A stretch of 64,000 nt of DNA from Streptomyces sp. BK239. GTDB taxonomy: Bacteria > Actinomycetota > Actinomycetes > Streptomycetales > Streptomycetaceae. Below, piece after piece: positions 45,822-53,129 of this stretch (positions within the stretch are counted from its first letter, which is position 1; every line of letters begins with the position of its first letter). Under the pieces are notes generated by a model that worked only from the letters and a program-made list of their open reading frames with translations, was not told where the DNA came from and searched no databases. Location: positions 124,001 through 188,000 of the forward strand of contig NZ_SHKS01000011.1 in assembly GCF_004217285.1 (NCBI RefSeq). The letters run 5' to 3'. The position numbers and the translations under genes are program-made.

Positions 45822-46259
45822 TCAGGCGGCCTGGCGGCGCAGCACCTGCACGCGGATGGGGCGCGAGCCCGGACCGCCGACGTGCGAGAAGGGCTGCGTA
45901 CGCCAGTCGAGCCCCTGAGGGAGCGTCAACAGCAGCGCGGTGTCCTGCTCCTGGGGCTCCGCCGACGCGTCCGCCGGGCGGGCCTCGGCCGCCGCGCGTC
46001 CGGTGCCGGCGCAGACCGTGAGCCCGAAGGGGTTCCACGGCGAGGCGCACAGCGCGTGCTCCGGCAGGACCTCCTCGTCCGCCAGCAGCGCGATGGGCTG
46101 CGCGCAGTCCGGGCAGATCACCCGGTACATCTCGAAGGTGTCGTAGGCGTCGAACTCGTCGGCCGGGTCGTCGGGTTCGACGCCCTCCGGCTCGGGTTCG
46201 ACGGCGACCGGCTGGAGCCGCTTGGGCGCGGTGCGACCAGGGCGCTTAAGACTCTGCAT
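45822..46259 (-). CDS. Conserved protein with a possible zinc ribbon
   Basis: The 145-residue product begins with a basic MQSLKRPGRTAPKRLQ, then an acidic stretch (EPEPEGVEPDDPADEFDAYD), then YRVICPDCAQPIALLADEEV and HALCASPWNPFGLTVCAG, whose CPDC and two later cysteines could hold a zinc ion. The C-terminal half is variable. GGGGGAGA precedes the ATG at 46259 at good spacing. It is divergent from an Lrp gene. No function is known to me. Confidence 0.7.
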   Translation of the reverse strand: MQSLKRPGRTAPKRLQPVAVEPEPEGVEPDDPADEFDAYDTFEMYRVICPDCAQPIALLADEEVLPEHALCASPWNPFGLTVCAGTGRAAAEARPADASAEPQEQDTALLLTLPQGLDWRTQPFSHVGGPGSRPIRVQVLRRQAA

Positions 46260-46471
46260 GGGACTCTCCCCCTAGGGCTGGGCCGTGACGGCACTGCGGC
46301 CTCGACCACAGCAAGCACTTCCCTGCACGTCTCGGCGGTAACCACGAGGAACAGACGTACCGTCGGCGTACGCTGTGGCGTTCGTCACATGCCAAACGCA
46401 GATGCCCGTCCCCGCGTCTCTCCACATGCCCCGCCCGCGTCTCCCGCACACCCCCTCGTTCTGTCCCGAAC

Positions 46472-46503
46472 CGCGTATGACCTGGGCTGCATAGGTATAC
46501 GCG
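46472..46503. promoter_or_regulatory. Inverted repeat and leaderless-type promoter before the second Lrp gene
   Basis: CGCGTAT (46472-46478) and ATACGCG (46497-46503) form a perfect 7-bp inverted repeat with centres 25 bases apart. TAGGTT (46520-46525) lies eight bases before the ATG at 46534, so transcription would start at or next to the start codon. The site is a candidate autoregulatory operator. Confidence 0.4.
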
Positions 46504-46533
46504 GAGATCGGGCGCACTGTAGGTTCTTGCGCC

Positions 46534-46974
46534 ATGGAGGAGCTGGACCGACAGATCGTGCAGCTGCTCGTCAAGGACGGGCGGATGAGTTACACCGACC
46601 TGGGCAAGGCCACGGGCCTGTCCACGTCGGCCGTGCACCAGCGGGTGCGCCGGCTGGAGCAGCGCGGCGTCATCCGCGGCTACGCGGCCGTGGTGGACCC
46701 GGAAGCGGTCGGGCTGCCCCTGACGGCCTTCATCTCGGTGAAACCGTTCGACCCCAGCGCGCCCGACGACATCGCCGACCGGCTCTCCGGCGTGCCCGAG
46801 ATCGAGGCCTGCCACAGCGTGGCCGGCGACGAGAACTACATCCTCAAGGTGCGGGTGGCCACCCCGCACGAACTGGAGGAGCTGCTGAGCCGGCTGCGCG
46901 CCCTCGCGGGCGTCTCCACCCGTACGACGGTCGTCCTGTCCACGCCGTACGAGGCCCGGCCGCCGCGGATATGA
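46534..46974 (+). CDS. Lrp/AsnC family transcriptional regulator
   Basis: The 146-residue protein has the AsnC DNA-binding domain (ELDRQIVQLLVKDGRMSYTD, LSTSAVHQRVRRLEQRGVI) and the RAM ligand domain (YAAVVDPEAVGLPLTAFISV, CHSVAGDENYILKVRV). No ribosome binding site is visible and a -10-like TAGGTT lies eight bases upstream, so the mRNA is probably leaderless. It is divergent from the zinc-ribbon-like gene and precedes an amidohydrolase by about 100 bases. The effector is unknown. Confidence 0.92.
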   Translation: MEELDRQIVQLLVKDGRMSYTDLGKATGLSTSAVHQRVRRLEQRGVIRGYAAVVDPEAVGLPLTAFISVKPFDPSAPDDIADRLSGVPEIEACHSVAGDENYILKVRVATPHELEELLSRLRALAGVSTRTTVVLSTPYEARPPRI

Positions 46975-47081
46975 CGACGCCCGGCCGCCCGGGTCCGGCA
47001 GACCCGGCGGACGGACCGGCCGGGCGCGCCTGACGGGGCCCGTGTGCGGGGCGGGCCCGGCGAGGCGCGAGACTGGTGCCC

Positions 47082-48698
47082 ATGAGTGAGCGCACCCCCG
47101 AGCCGAAGACCGTCCTGCTCCGCCGTGGAGAGGTCCACAGCCCCGCCGACCCGTTCGCGACCGCGATGGTCGTCGAGCGCGGCCAGGTCGCCTGGGTCGG
47201 CTCCGAGGGGGCGGCCGACGCCTTCGCCGACGGGGTCGACGAGGTGGTCGACCTGGACGGCGCCCTCGTCACCCCCGCCTTCACCGACGCCCATGTGCAC
47301 ACCACCGCCACGGGCCTCTCCCTGACCGGCCTCGACCTGTCGACCGCGCCCGACCTGACGACGGCCCTCGCCCGGGTGCGGGACTTCGCCGCGGCCAGGC
47401 CGGGTGACAAGGTGCTGCTCGGCCATGGCTGGGACGCCTCCCGCTGGCCCGGCGGCCGTCCCCCGACGCGCACGGAACTCGACGAGGCGACCGGCGGCCG
47501 GCCCCTCTACCTGTCCCGCATCGACGTCCACTCGGCGGTCGTCACCACGGCCCTGCTGGACCTGGTCCCGAGCCTCGCCGCCCGTCCCGCGGACGGCCCG
47601 CTCACCGCCGACGCCCACCACGCCGTACGCGCCGCCGCGTTCGCGGCCGTGACGGCCGGGCAGCGCACCGAGGCCCAGCGCGCCGCCCTCGCCCACGCCG
47701 CCTCCCTCGGCATCGGCTCGGTGCACGAGTGCGCCGGACCGGAGATCTCCTCCGAGGACGACCTCGCCGGCCTGCTGCGGCTCGCCGCCGAGGAGGCGGG
47801 CCCCCGGATCGTCGGCTACTGGGCCGAACAGGGCGCGGACGGCGCGGCCAAGGCGCGCGCCCTCGGCGCCCTCGGCGCGGCCGGCGACCTCTTCGTCGAC
47901 GGCGCGCTCGGCTCCCACACCGCCTGCCTGCACGCCCCGTACACCGACGCCGCCCACACCGGCAAGGCCTACCTCGACGCCCGCCAGGTCGCGGAGCACG
48001 TCGCGGCCTGCACCGAGGCGGGGCTCCAGGCGGGCTTCCACGCCATCGGCGACGCGGCCGTCACCGCCGTCGTCGAGGGCGTGCGGGCCGCCGCGGAGAA
48101 GGTCGGCCTCGCCCGGATCCGCGCCGCCCGGCACCGCGTCGAGCATGCCGAGATGCTCACCCCCGAAACCATCGCCGCGTTCGCCGAACTCGGCCTCACC
48201 GCCTCCGTCCAGCCCGCCTTCGACGCCCTGTGGGGTGGCGAGGACGGCATGTACGCCCAGCGTCTCGGCGTCGAACGGGCCCGCTCGCTGAACCCCCTCG
48301 CGGCCCTGCTGCGCGCCGGGGTGCCGCTCGCCTTCGGCTCCGACAGCCCCGTCACCCCGCTCGACCCCTGGGGCACGGTCCGGGCCGCCGCCTTCCACCG
48401 CACCCCCGAGCACCGCGTCTCCGTGCGCGCCGCGTTCACGGCCCACACCCGCGGCGGCTGGCGGGCGATCGGGCGGGACGACGCCGGGGTCCTGGTGCCC
48501 GGGGCGCCCGCGGACTACGCGGTGTGGCGCACGGACCACCTGGTCGTGCAGGCGCCCGACGACCGGGTCGCCCGCTGGTCCACCGACCCCCGTTCCGGAA
48601 CTCCCGGCCTGCCCGACCTCACCCCGGGCGCCGACCTGCCCGTATGCCTGCGTACGGTGGTCGCGGGACGGACGGTGTTCGTACGGCCGGGCGAGTGA
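47082..48698 (+). CDS. Amidohydrolase family protein (YtcJ type)
   Basis: The 538-residue product belongs to the amidohydrolase superfamily, subgroup amidohydro_3/YtcJ. It shows the metal motif FTDAHVHTTATG, a long insertion, HRVEHAEMLTPETIAAF with a further metal histidine, AFGSDSPVTPLDPWGTVRAA and a C-terminal LVPGAPADYAVW. Enzymes of this kind hydrolyse amide or imine bonds in various substrates, and the substrate is not apparent. The ATG at 47082 starts MSERTPEP. It follows the Lrp gene and may be its target. Confidence 0.87.
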   Translation: MSERTPEPKTVLLRRGEVHSPADPFATAMVVERGQVAWVGSEGAADAFADGVDEVVDLDGALVTPAFTDAHVHTTATGLSLTGLDLSTAPDLTTALARVRDFAAARPGDKVLLGHGWDASRWPGGRPPTRTELDEATGGRPLYLSRIDVHSAVVTTALLDLVPSLAARPADGPLTADAHHAVRAAAFAAVTAGQRTEAQRAALAHAASLGIGSVHECAGPEISSEDDLAGLLRLAAEEAGPRIVGYWAEQGADGAAKARALGALGAAGDLFVDGALGSHTACLHAPYTDAAHTGKAYLDARQVAEHVAACTEAGLQAGFHAIGDAAVTAVVEGVRAAAEKVGLARIRAARHRVEHAEMLTPETIAAFAELGLTASVQPAFDALWGGEDGMYAQRLGVERARSLNPLAALLRAGVPLAFGSDSPVTPLDPWGTVRAAAFHRTPEHRVSVRAAFTAHTRGGWRAIGRDDAGVLVPGAPADYAVWRTDHLVVQAPDDRVARWSTDPRSGTPGLPDLTPGADLPVCLRTVVAGRTVFVRPGE

Positions 48699-49305
48699 TC
48701 CGGCCGCGCGGAGCGGCGAAGATCACCCGTCCGCGCGCCGCCCCGCGGACCCCGCCGTCTCCGCGCTGACCAGCGCTTTGACCGAAGACCCGCAGGTAGG
48801 GCGGCTGTTGACAGCCGACGGCGGGGGGCCGGTAGGTTCGGCCGGGTCCACCACCGGACACCCCGCCGGCGAACGTTCGCGCACTCGCCGCGGCGCCGCT
48901 GGGTCAGGGACGGTGCGCCCCACCGGGCCGCCGTCACTGGGAGCCAGGCTCAGCGCCCGCGCCGCGCGCGAGGGAACTTTCCGGCCGGTCGGGGAGGTGT
49001 GACCCGGGTGGGGCCCGGGCGCTCAGTAGACAACGGCTTTAGGTCGACCCGCAGCCAGCGGGCCCCAGGTCGGCCCGAAGGGCGCCGGGCCCCCATCCGC
49101 AGCGACGCGTCACACCGCGGGCTCACCCCGACGCGTACGCGCGCCCCGCGCGTTCCCTGACGGAGCGAGGGCTTCCGAAGACGCCGAAAAGACCTACTTA
49201 CCCCGATCTTCGGAAAACGACACCACCTTATGAAAGGTCCCGCCATGTCATCGCAGGCGGCGGCCACTATGGTGGTCCCCTGCGTACGGACTCGAAGGGG
49301 CAGCA
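48699..49305. other. 607-base intergenic region before ppm1
   Basis: No convincing gene is present. TTGACA (48808) and TAGGTT (48833) with a 19-base spacer form a candidate + promoter. GCGAACGTTCGC at 48869 is a perfect 12-base palindrome without the LexA spacer. TTCCGAAGA (49173) and TCTTCGGAA (49207) form a 9-bp inverted repeat with a 25-base loop. TATGGT at 49268 could be the -10 for ppm1. A small RNA or long leader is possible. Confidence 0.4.
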
Positions 49306-50190
49306 GTGAACGACGGCGACGGGACTCTCGCGGCACAGGACCGGGGGAGGAAGTTCGGCCCGCTCGGCCTGGCCTTGGTGATCATTCCGACCTACAACGA
49401 GGCGGAGAACATCAAGGCCATCGTCGGCCGGGTGCGCAAGGCCGTCCCCGAGGCCCACGTCCTCGTGGCCGACGACAACAGCCCCGACGGCACCGGCAAG
49501 CTGGCCGACGAGCTGGCCGCCGTGGACGACCACGTGCGCGTGCTGCACCGCAAGGGCAAGGAAGGCCTCGGCGCCGCCTACCTCGCGGGCTTCCGCTGGG
49601 GCCTGGACAACGGCTACGGCGTACTGATCGAGATGGACGCCGACGGCTCCCACCAGCCCGAGGAGCTGCCCCGGCTGCTCACCGCGCTCAAGGGCGCCGA
49701 CCTGGTCCTGGGCTCCCGCTGGGTACCGGGGGGCCGGGTCGTGAACTGGCCCAAGTCCCGCGAGATGATCTCCCGCGGCGGCAGCCTGTACTCGCGCCTC
49801 GCGCTGGACCTCCCGCTGCGCGACATCACCGGCGGCTACCGCGCGTTCCGCCGCGAGACCCTGGAGGGGCTCGGCCTCGACGGGGTCGCCTCCCAGGGCT
49901 ACTGCTTCCAGGTCGACCTCGCCCGGCGCGCGGTCAAGGCCGGCTTCCATGTCGTCGAGGTGCCCATCACCTTCGTCGAGCGTGAACTCGGCGACTCCAA
50001 GATGAGCCGCGACATCCTCGTCGAGGCGCTGTGGCGCGTCACGGCGTGGGGCGTGGGCGAACGCGTCGGCAAGATCGCGGGCAAGCCCGCCAGGACCGGC
50101 AGACCCGCCGTCCCGCAGCGTCCGCAGCCGTCGGCGAGCGACGAGACGAAGGACCCGGCGGCATCCGAGAAGCCGCACAGCGACGGCTGA
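49306..50190 (+). CDS. ppm1: Polyprenol monophosphomannose synthase
   Basis: Ppm1 transfers mannose from GDP-mannose to polyprenol phosphate, the donor for protein O-mannosylation by Pmt in Streptomyces (needed for PstS glycosylation and phiC31 infection in S. coelicolor). The 294-residue GT2 enzyme shows VIIPTYNEAENIKAIVGRV, VADDNSPDGTGKLADEL, LIEMDADGSHQPEELPRLL and DITGGYRAFRRETLEGLGL. It is single-domain, without the apolipoprotein acyltransferase part fused in M. tuberculosis. GTG at 49306 follows GAAGGGG. The gene order ppm1-fxsA-rbpA matches SCO1423-1421. Confidence 0.95.
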   Translation: MNDGDGTLAAQDRGRKFGPLGLALVIIPTYNEAENIKAIVGRVRKAVPEAHVLVADDNSPDGTGKLADELAAVDDHVRVLHRKGKEGLGAAYLAGFRWGLDNGYGVLIEMDADGSHQPEELPRLLTALKGADLVLGSRWVPGGRVVNWPKSREMISRGGSLYSRLALDLPLRDITGGYRAFRRETLEGLGLDGVASQGYCFQVDLARRAVKAGFHVVEVPITFVERELGDSKMSRDILVEALWRVTAWGVGERVGKIAGKPARTGRPAVPQRPQPSASDETKDPAASEKPHSDG

Positions 50191-50236
50191 TCGTCCCCTT
50201 ATGCCGCTCTGAGCCGGGTCCAGGCACACTGGACGC

Positions 50237-50776
50237 ATGACGACTGGCGCTCCGACCCCCGCGTACTCCGTGCAGCAGCCCGTTCAGCAGCCCCGGCCCC
50301 GGCGCTCCCGGCTGCGGACGTTCCTGCCCCTGGGGTTCGCCGCGTGGCTGGTGCTGGAGATCTGGCTGCTGTCCGTGGTCGCCGGCGCGGCCGGCGGGCT
50401 CGCGCTCTTCATGCTGCTCCTCGCCGGGCTCGTCCTCGGCGCGGTGGTCATCAAGCGGGCCGGCCGGCGCGCCTTCCAGAACCTGAACGAGGCGATCCAG
50501 CGCGGCACGGCCCCCACCCGGGGCGGCGGCAACGGTCTGACGATGCTCGGCGGCCTGCTCCTGATGATCCCGGGCCTGGTGTCCGACGCGGCGGGACTGC
50601 TCCTGCTGCTTCCGCCGGTCCAGAAGGCCGTCGGCCGCTACACGCAGCGCACCGTGGACCGCAAGCTGCGCGATGCCGGCTCGGGCGTCCTGGGCGACGC
50701 CTTCCAGCAGGCGCGCATCCACCGCCCGGACGGCAAGGTGGTCCAGGGCGAGGTCGTCCGGGACGACAACTCCTGA
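50237..50776 (+). CDS. fxsA: FxsA family membrane protein
   Basis: The 179-residue membrane protein belongs to the FxsA family, named for the E. coli protein that suppresses F exclusion of phage T7. It has a hydrophobic region (FLPLGFAAWLVLEIWLLSVV; GLALFMLLLAGLVLGAVVI) and the conserved LTMLGGLLLMIPGLVSDAAG and LLLLPPVQKAVGR segments, then a soluble C-terminus. The ATG at 50237 lies 46 bases after ppm1. The function is unknown. Confidence 0.9.
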   Translation: MTTGAPTPAYSVQQPVQQPRPRRSRLRTFLPLGFAAWLVLEIWLLSVVAGAAGGLALFMLLLAGLVLGAVVIKRAGRRAFQNLNEAIQRGTAPTRGGGNGLTMLGGLLLMIPGLVSDAAGLLLLLPPVQKAVGRYTQRTVDRKLRDAGSGVLGDAFQQARIHRPDGKVVQGEVVRDDNS

Positions 50777-50817
50777 TTGCGGGGGCTCGCCCTCCGCCCC
50801 GCCGGAGCGGACACACG

Positions 50818-50865
50818 ACGACCGCGGGCGCCGCACATCTTTCGATGTGCGGCGCCCGCGGTCGT
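50818..50865. terminator. 22-bp perfect hairpin between fxsA and rbpA
   Basis: A 22-bp perfect stem with a TTTC loop, from ACGACCGCGGGCGCC... at 50818 to its complement ending at 50865, lies between convergent genes and should terminate both. Confidence 0.85.
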
Positions 50866-50883
50866 TATGTCTGCCGCCCAGGA

Positions 50884-51258
50884 TCAGGCGGACTTGCGGC
50901 TGTCGCGGGGATGCACCGCCAGGTTCATCGCCCCGGACCGCAGAACGGCGAGCCGCTCCTCGAGGACCTCTTCGAGTTCCTCGCGGGTCCGCCGCTCCAT
51001 CAGCATGTCCCAGTGCGTACGCGCGGGCTTGGCCTTCTTCTCCTCAGGGCCGTCGCCGTCCACGAGGAGTGCTGGGGCACCGCAGACCTTGCACTCCCAC
51101 TCCGGCGGGATCTCCGCCTCGACCGAGAAGGGCATCTCGAAGCGGTGCCCCTTCTCGCATGCGTACTCCACGGCCTGGCGCGGTGCCAGGTCGATGCCGC
51201 GGTCCGTCTCGTAGCTGGTCACCACGAGGCGCGTGCCGCGAAGAGCTCGCTCACTCAT
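50884..51258 (-). CDS. rbpA: RNA polymerase-binding protein RbpA
   Basis: RbpA binds the group 1 and some group 2 sigma factors and RNA polymerase and stimulates open complex formation at HrdB-dependent promoters. The 124-residue product has the N-terminal tail (SERALRGTRLVVTSYETDRG), the core RbpA domain with the cysteine/histidine site (YACEKGHRFEMPF; PPEWECKVCG) and the C-terminal sigma-interaction domain (THWDMLMERRTREELEEVLE). It equals S. coelicolor SCO1421. A SigR promoter lies upstream. The ATG is at 51258. Confidence 0.97.
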   Translation of the reverse strand: MSERALRGTRLVVTSYETDRGIDLAPRQAVEYACEKGHRFEMPFSVEAEIPPEWECKVCGAPALLVDGDGPEEKKAKPARTHWDMLMERRTREELEEVLEERLAVLRSGAMNLAVHPRDSRKSA

Positions 51259-51318
51259 GAATCGTGCCTCCCGGGCTTGTCGCCCACAGGACAGGTGTCG
51301 CTGTCGTCGTCATCCGGT

Positions 51319-51346
51319 CAACGTCCGGTCGGCGGTAAAGATTCCC
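51319..51346 (-). promoter_or_regulatory. SigR-dependent promoter of rbpA
   Basis: On the - strand GGGAAT (51346-51341) and GTTG (51322-51319) are separated by exactly 18 bases, the consensus of the thiol-stress sigma factor SigR (GGAAT-N18-GTT). The predicted leader is about 54 bases. The rbpA gene of S. coelicolor is a known SigR target. Confidence 0.9.
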
Positions 51347-51609
51347 GTTCCGTGTCCCGTTCCGGGTCATGCGTCGCCGTCGTAGCCGCAGCCTTGTCAA
51401 CCATTGCAGTACCCACAGGCGCCCGGTTTGTCACATCTGAAAGCAGATGTCACCCAGCGTTTCGGCATCTTTGACGCGCGGTAACGGTACGCCGTGCAGG
51501 CCAAACGCGTACACTACCGCCCTTTGGCGTTGAGCGCTAAATCTTCTCGGGTGCCGGTTTCCCCGCGCCGGTGATCACATGCCGCGACGGCAGTCATTGA
51601 AGGCGCGGG
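51347..51609. other. Rest of the 351-base gap upstream of rbpA
   Basis: No gene is seen. A 7-bp hairpin ACATCTG/CAGATGT with loop AAAG lies at 51433-51450. On the - strand TTGACA occurs near 51398 and might be the -35 of a second, vegetative rbpA promoter. The last part borders the GDPD stop. Confidence 0.35.
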
Positions 51610-52377
51610 TCAGGCCCACACGCCCCGCTCCTGCATGACCTCCCGCAGCGTGTCGATGTGATCGGTCATGATGCCGTCGACGCCGAGATCCAGGAGCCGG
51701 CGCATCCGATCCGGTTCGTTGACCGTCCACACGTGCACGTGCAGCCCGCGCGCGTGGGCGGCGCGCACGAAACGGCGGTCCACGACCGGGATGCCCGAGC
51801 GGGTCTCGGGCACCTGCGCGGCCACCGCCGAGCGGCGCGGCGCCGTGGGCACGCCCCACGACCGCAGCCGCAGGCCGATCACGCCCCGGGTGCCGTACGA
51901 GGTCGCCAGGCGCGGTCCGCCCAGCCGCTGCGCGCGCAGCACCCGCGCCTCGGAGAAGGAGCCCACGCAGACCCGGTCCCAGGCGTCGGCCCGCGCGATC
52001 AGGTCGAGCAGAGGGTGCAGCGCGGGCTCCGCCTTGAGATCGACGTTCCAGCGCACCCCGGGGAAGGTCTCCAGGAGTTCCTCGAAAAGGGGGACCGGTT
52101 CCGCGCCGCCCACGCGCGCGTGCCGCACCTCGGCCCACGGCAGCTCGGTGATGCGGCCCGCCCCGTCGGTCACCCGGTCCAGCGTCGCGTCGTGGAAGGC
52201 GACCAGTCTGCCGTCCCGCGTGGTGTGCACGTCGGTCTCCATGTAGCGGTAGCCCGCCTCGGCCGCACGCCGGAACTGCGCCACGGTGTTCTCCAGGCCG
52301 TCCGCGGCCCCGCCACGGTGGGCGAAGGGAATGGGCCCCGGATGGTCGAGGTACGGGTGGCGCAGGAGGACGGTCAC
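51610..52377 (-). CDS. Glycerophosphodiester phosphodiesterase family protein
   Basis: The 255-residue TIM-barrel protein hydrolyses glycerophosphodiesters to glycerol-3-phosphate and an alcohol. The motifs are FAHRGGAADGLENTVAQFRR (catalytic His and Glu), METDVHTTRDGRLVAFHDAT (second His) and the C-terminal VWTVNEPDRMRRLLDLGVDG. There is no signal peptide, so it acts in the cytoplasm. GTG at 52377 overlaps the stop of the upstream yczE gene (GTGA), so both are cotranscribed. Confidence 0.92.
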   Translation of the reverse strand: MTVLLRHPYLDHPGPIPFAHRGGAADGLENTVAQFRRAAEAGYRYMETDVHTTRDGRLVAFHDATLDRVTDGAGRITELPWAEVRHARVGGAEPVPLFEELLETFPGVRWNVDLKAEPALHPLLDLIARADAWDRVCVGSFSEARVLRAQRLGGPRLATSYGTRGVIGLRLRSWGVPTAPRRSAVAAQVPETRSGIPVVDRRFVRAAHARGLHVHVWTVNEPDRMRRLLDLGVDGIMTDHIDTLREVMQERGVWA

Positions 52378-53030
52378 GGACGCAGTATCGCTCCACGGGG
52401 TGGCCTCGCGGCAACGATCGTGCTGCCGGCCGGTGCCGCGGGCACGTCGAACACCCGGAGGAAGAACTGTGCGAGCGGCCCGATCGACAGCGCGTACAGC
52501 AGGGTGCCGACGCCCACGGTGCCGCCGAGGAGGAAACCGGTCGCCACGACGCTGATCTCGACGGCCGTGCGGATCATCCGGATCGAGTGGCCCGTCCGCC
52601 GGTGCAGTCCCGTCATCAGTCCGTCGCGCGGACCCGGCCCGAAGCGCGCCGCGATGTAGCTGCCGGTCGCCGCGCCGTTCAGGACGACCCCCGCCACCAG
52701 CATGGGCAGGCGCACGGACAGACCGTGCGCCTCGGGGATGACGGCGAGCGCCCCGTCCATCACGATCCCGATGACGACCACGTTGGACACCGTGCCGAGC
52801 CCCGGGCGCTGCCGCATCGGGATCCATGTGAGCAGCACGATCACGCCCACGATGATCAGGACGGTGCCGATGGAGAGGCCGGTGTGCGCGGCGAGCCCCT
52901 GGTGGAGCACGTTCCACGGCTCCAACCCCAGGCCGGACCTGACGAGCATGGCCGAGCTGATGCCGTAGAGCGCGAGGCCGGCGTACAGCTGGACCAGCCG
53001 TCGGACGAGATGGTGGCCGTTGGTGAACAA
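52374..53030 (-). CDS. YczE/YyaS/YitT family membrane protein
   Basis: The 218-residue integral membrane protein has five to six hydrophobic segments and the family start RRLVQLYAGLALYGISSAML followed by VRSGLGLEPWNVLHQGLA, and GPGPRDGLMTGLHRRTGHSI. I chose the TTG at 53030 (FTNGHHLVRRL) because AGGGGGA lies close upstream; the frame is open far beyond. It is divergent from a MocR regulator, the genomic pairing described for the YczE-YczR subgroup, and it overlaps the GDPD gene. The substrate is unknown. Confidence 0.85.
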   Translation of the reverse strand: MFTNGHHLVRRLVQLYAGLALYGISSAMLVRSGLGLEPWNVLHQGLAAHTGLSIGTVLIIVGVIVLLTWIPMRQRPGLGTVSNVVVIGIVMDGALAVIPEAHGLSVRLPMLVAGVVLNGAATGSYIAARFGPGPRDGLMTGLHRRTGHSIRMIRTAVEISVVATGFLLGGTVGVGTLLYALSIGPLAQFFLRVFDVPAAPAGSTIVAARPPRGAILRP

Positions 53031-53129
53031 GTGGTCCCCCTGGTGGTGGTAGTGGCCTGACTCATGACACTCTGGGGCGGGGGAGGAAACTCCATCCATG
53101 GCCAATTTGGGGAAGGTGGACTGGTAATC

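Noticed and set aside
45619..46050. A 143-codon - strand frame overlapping the two small unknown genes
   Set aside because: It overlaps the better-supported frame 45822-46259, which has a good ribosome binding site; its own translation is Arg/Gly/Pro-rich.
48869..48880. GCGAACGTTCGC as a LexA box
   Set aside because: The actinobacterial LexA site has four bases between GAAC and GTTC; here there are none, and no SOS gene is adjacent.
48778..49002. A 74-codon + strand frame starting with TTG in the gap before ppm1
   Set aside because: It starts inside the candidate promoter, has no ribosome binding site and no recognisable sequence.
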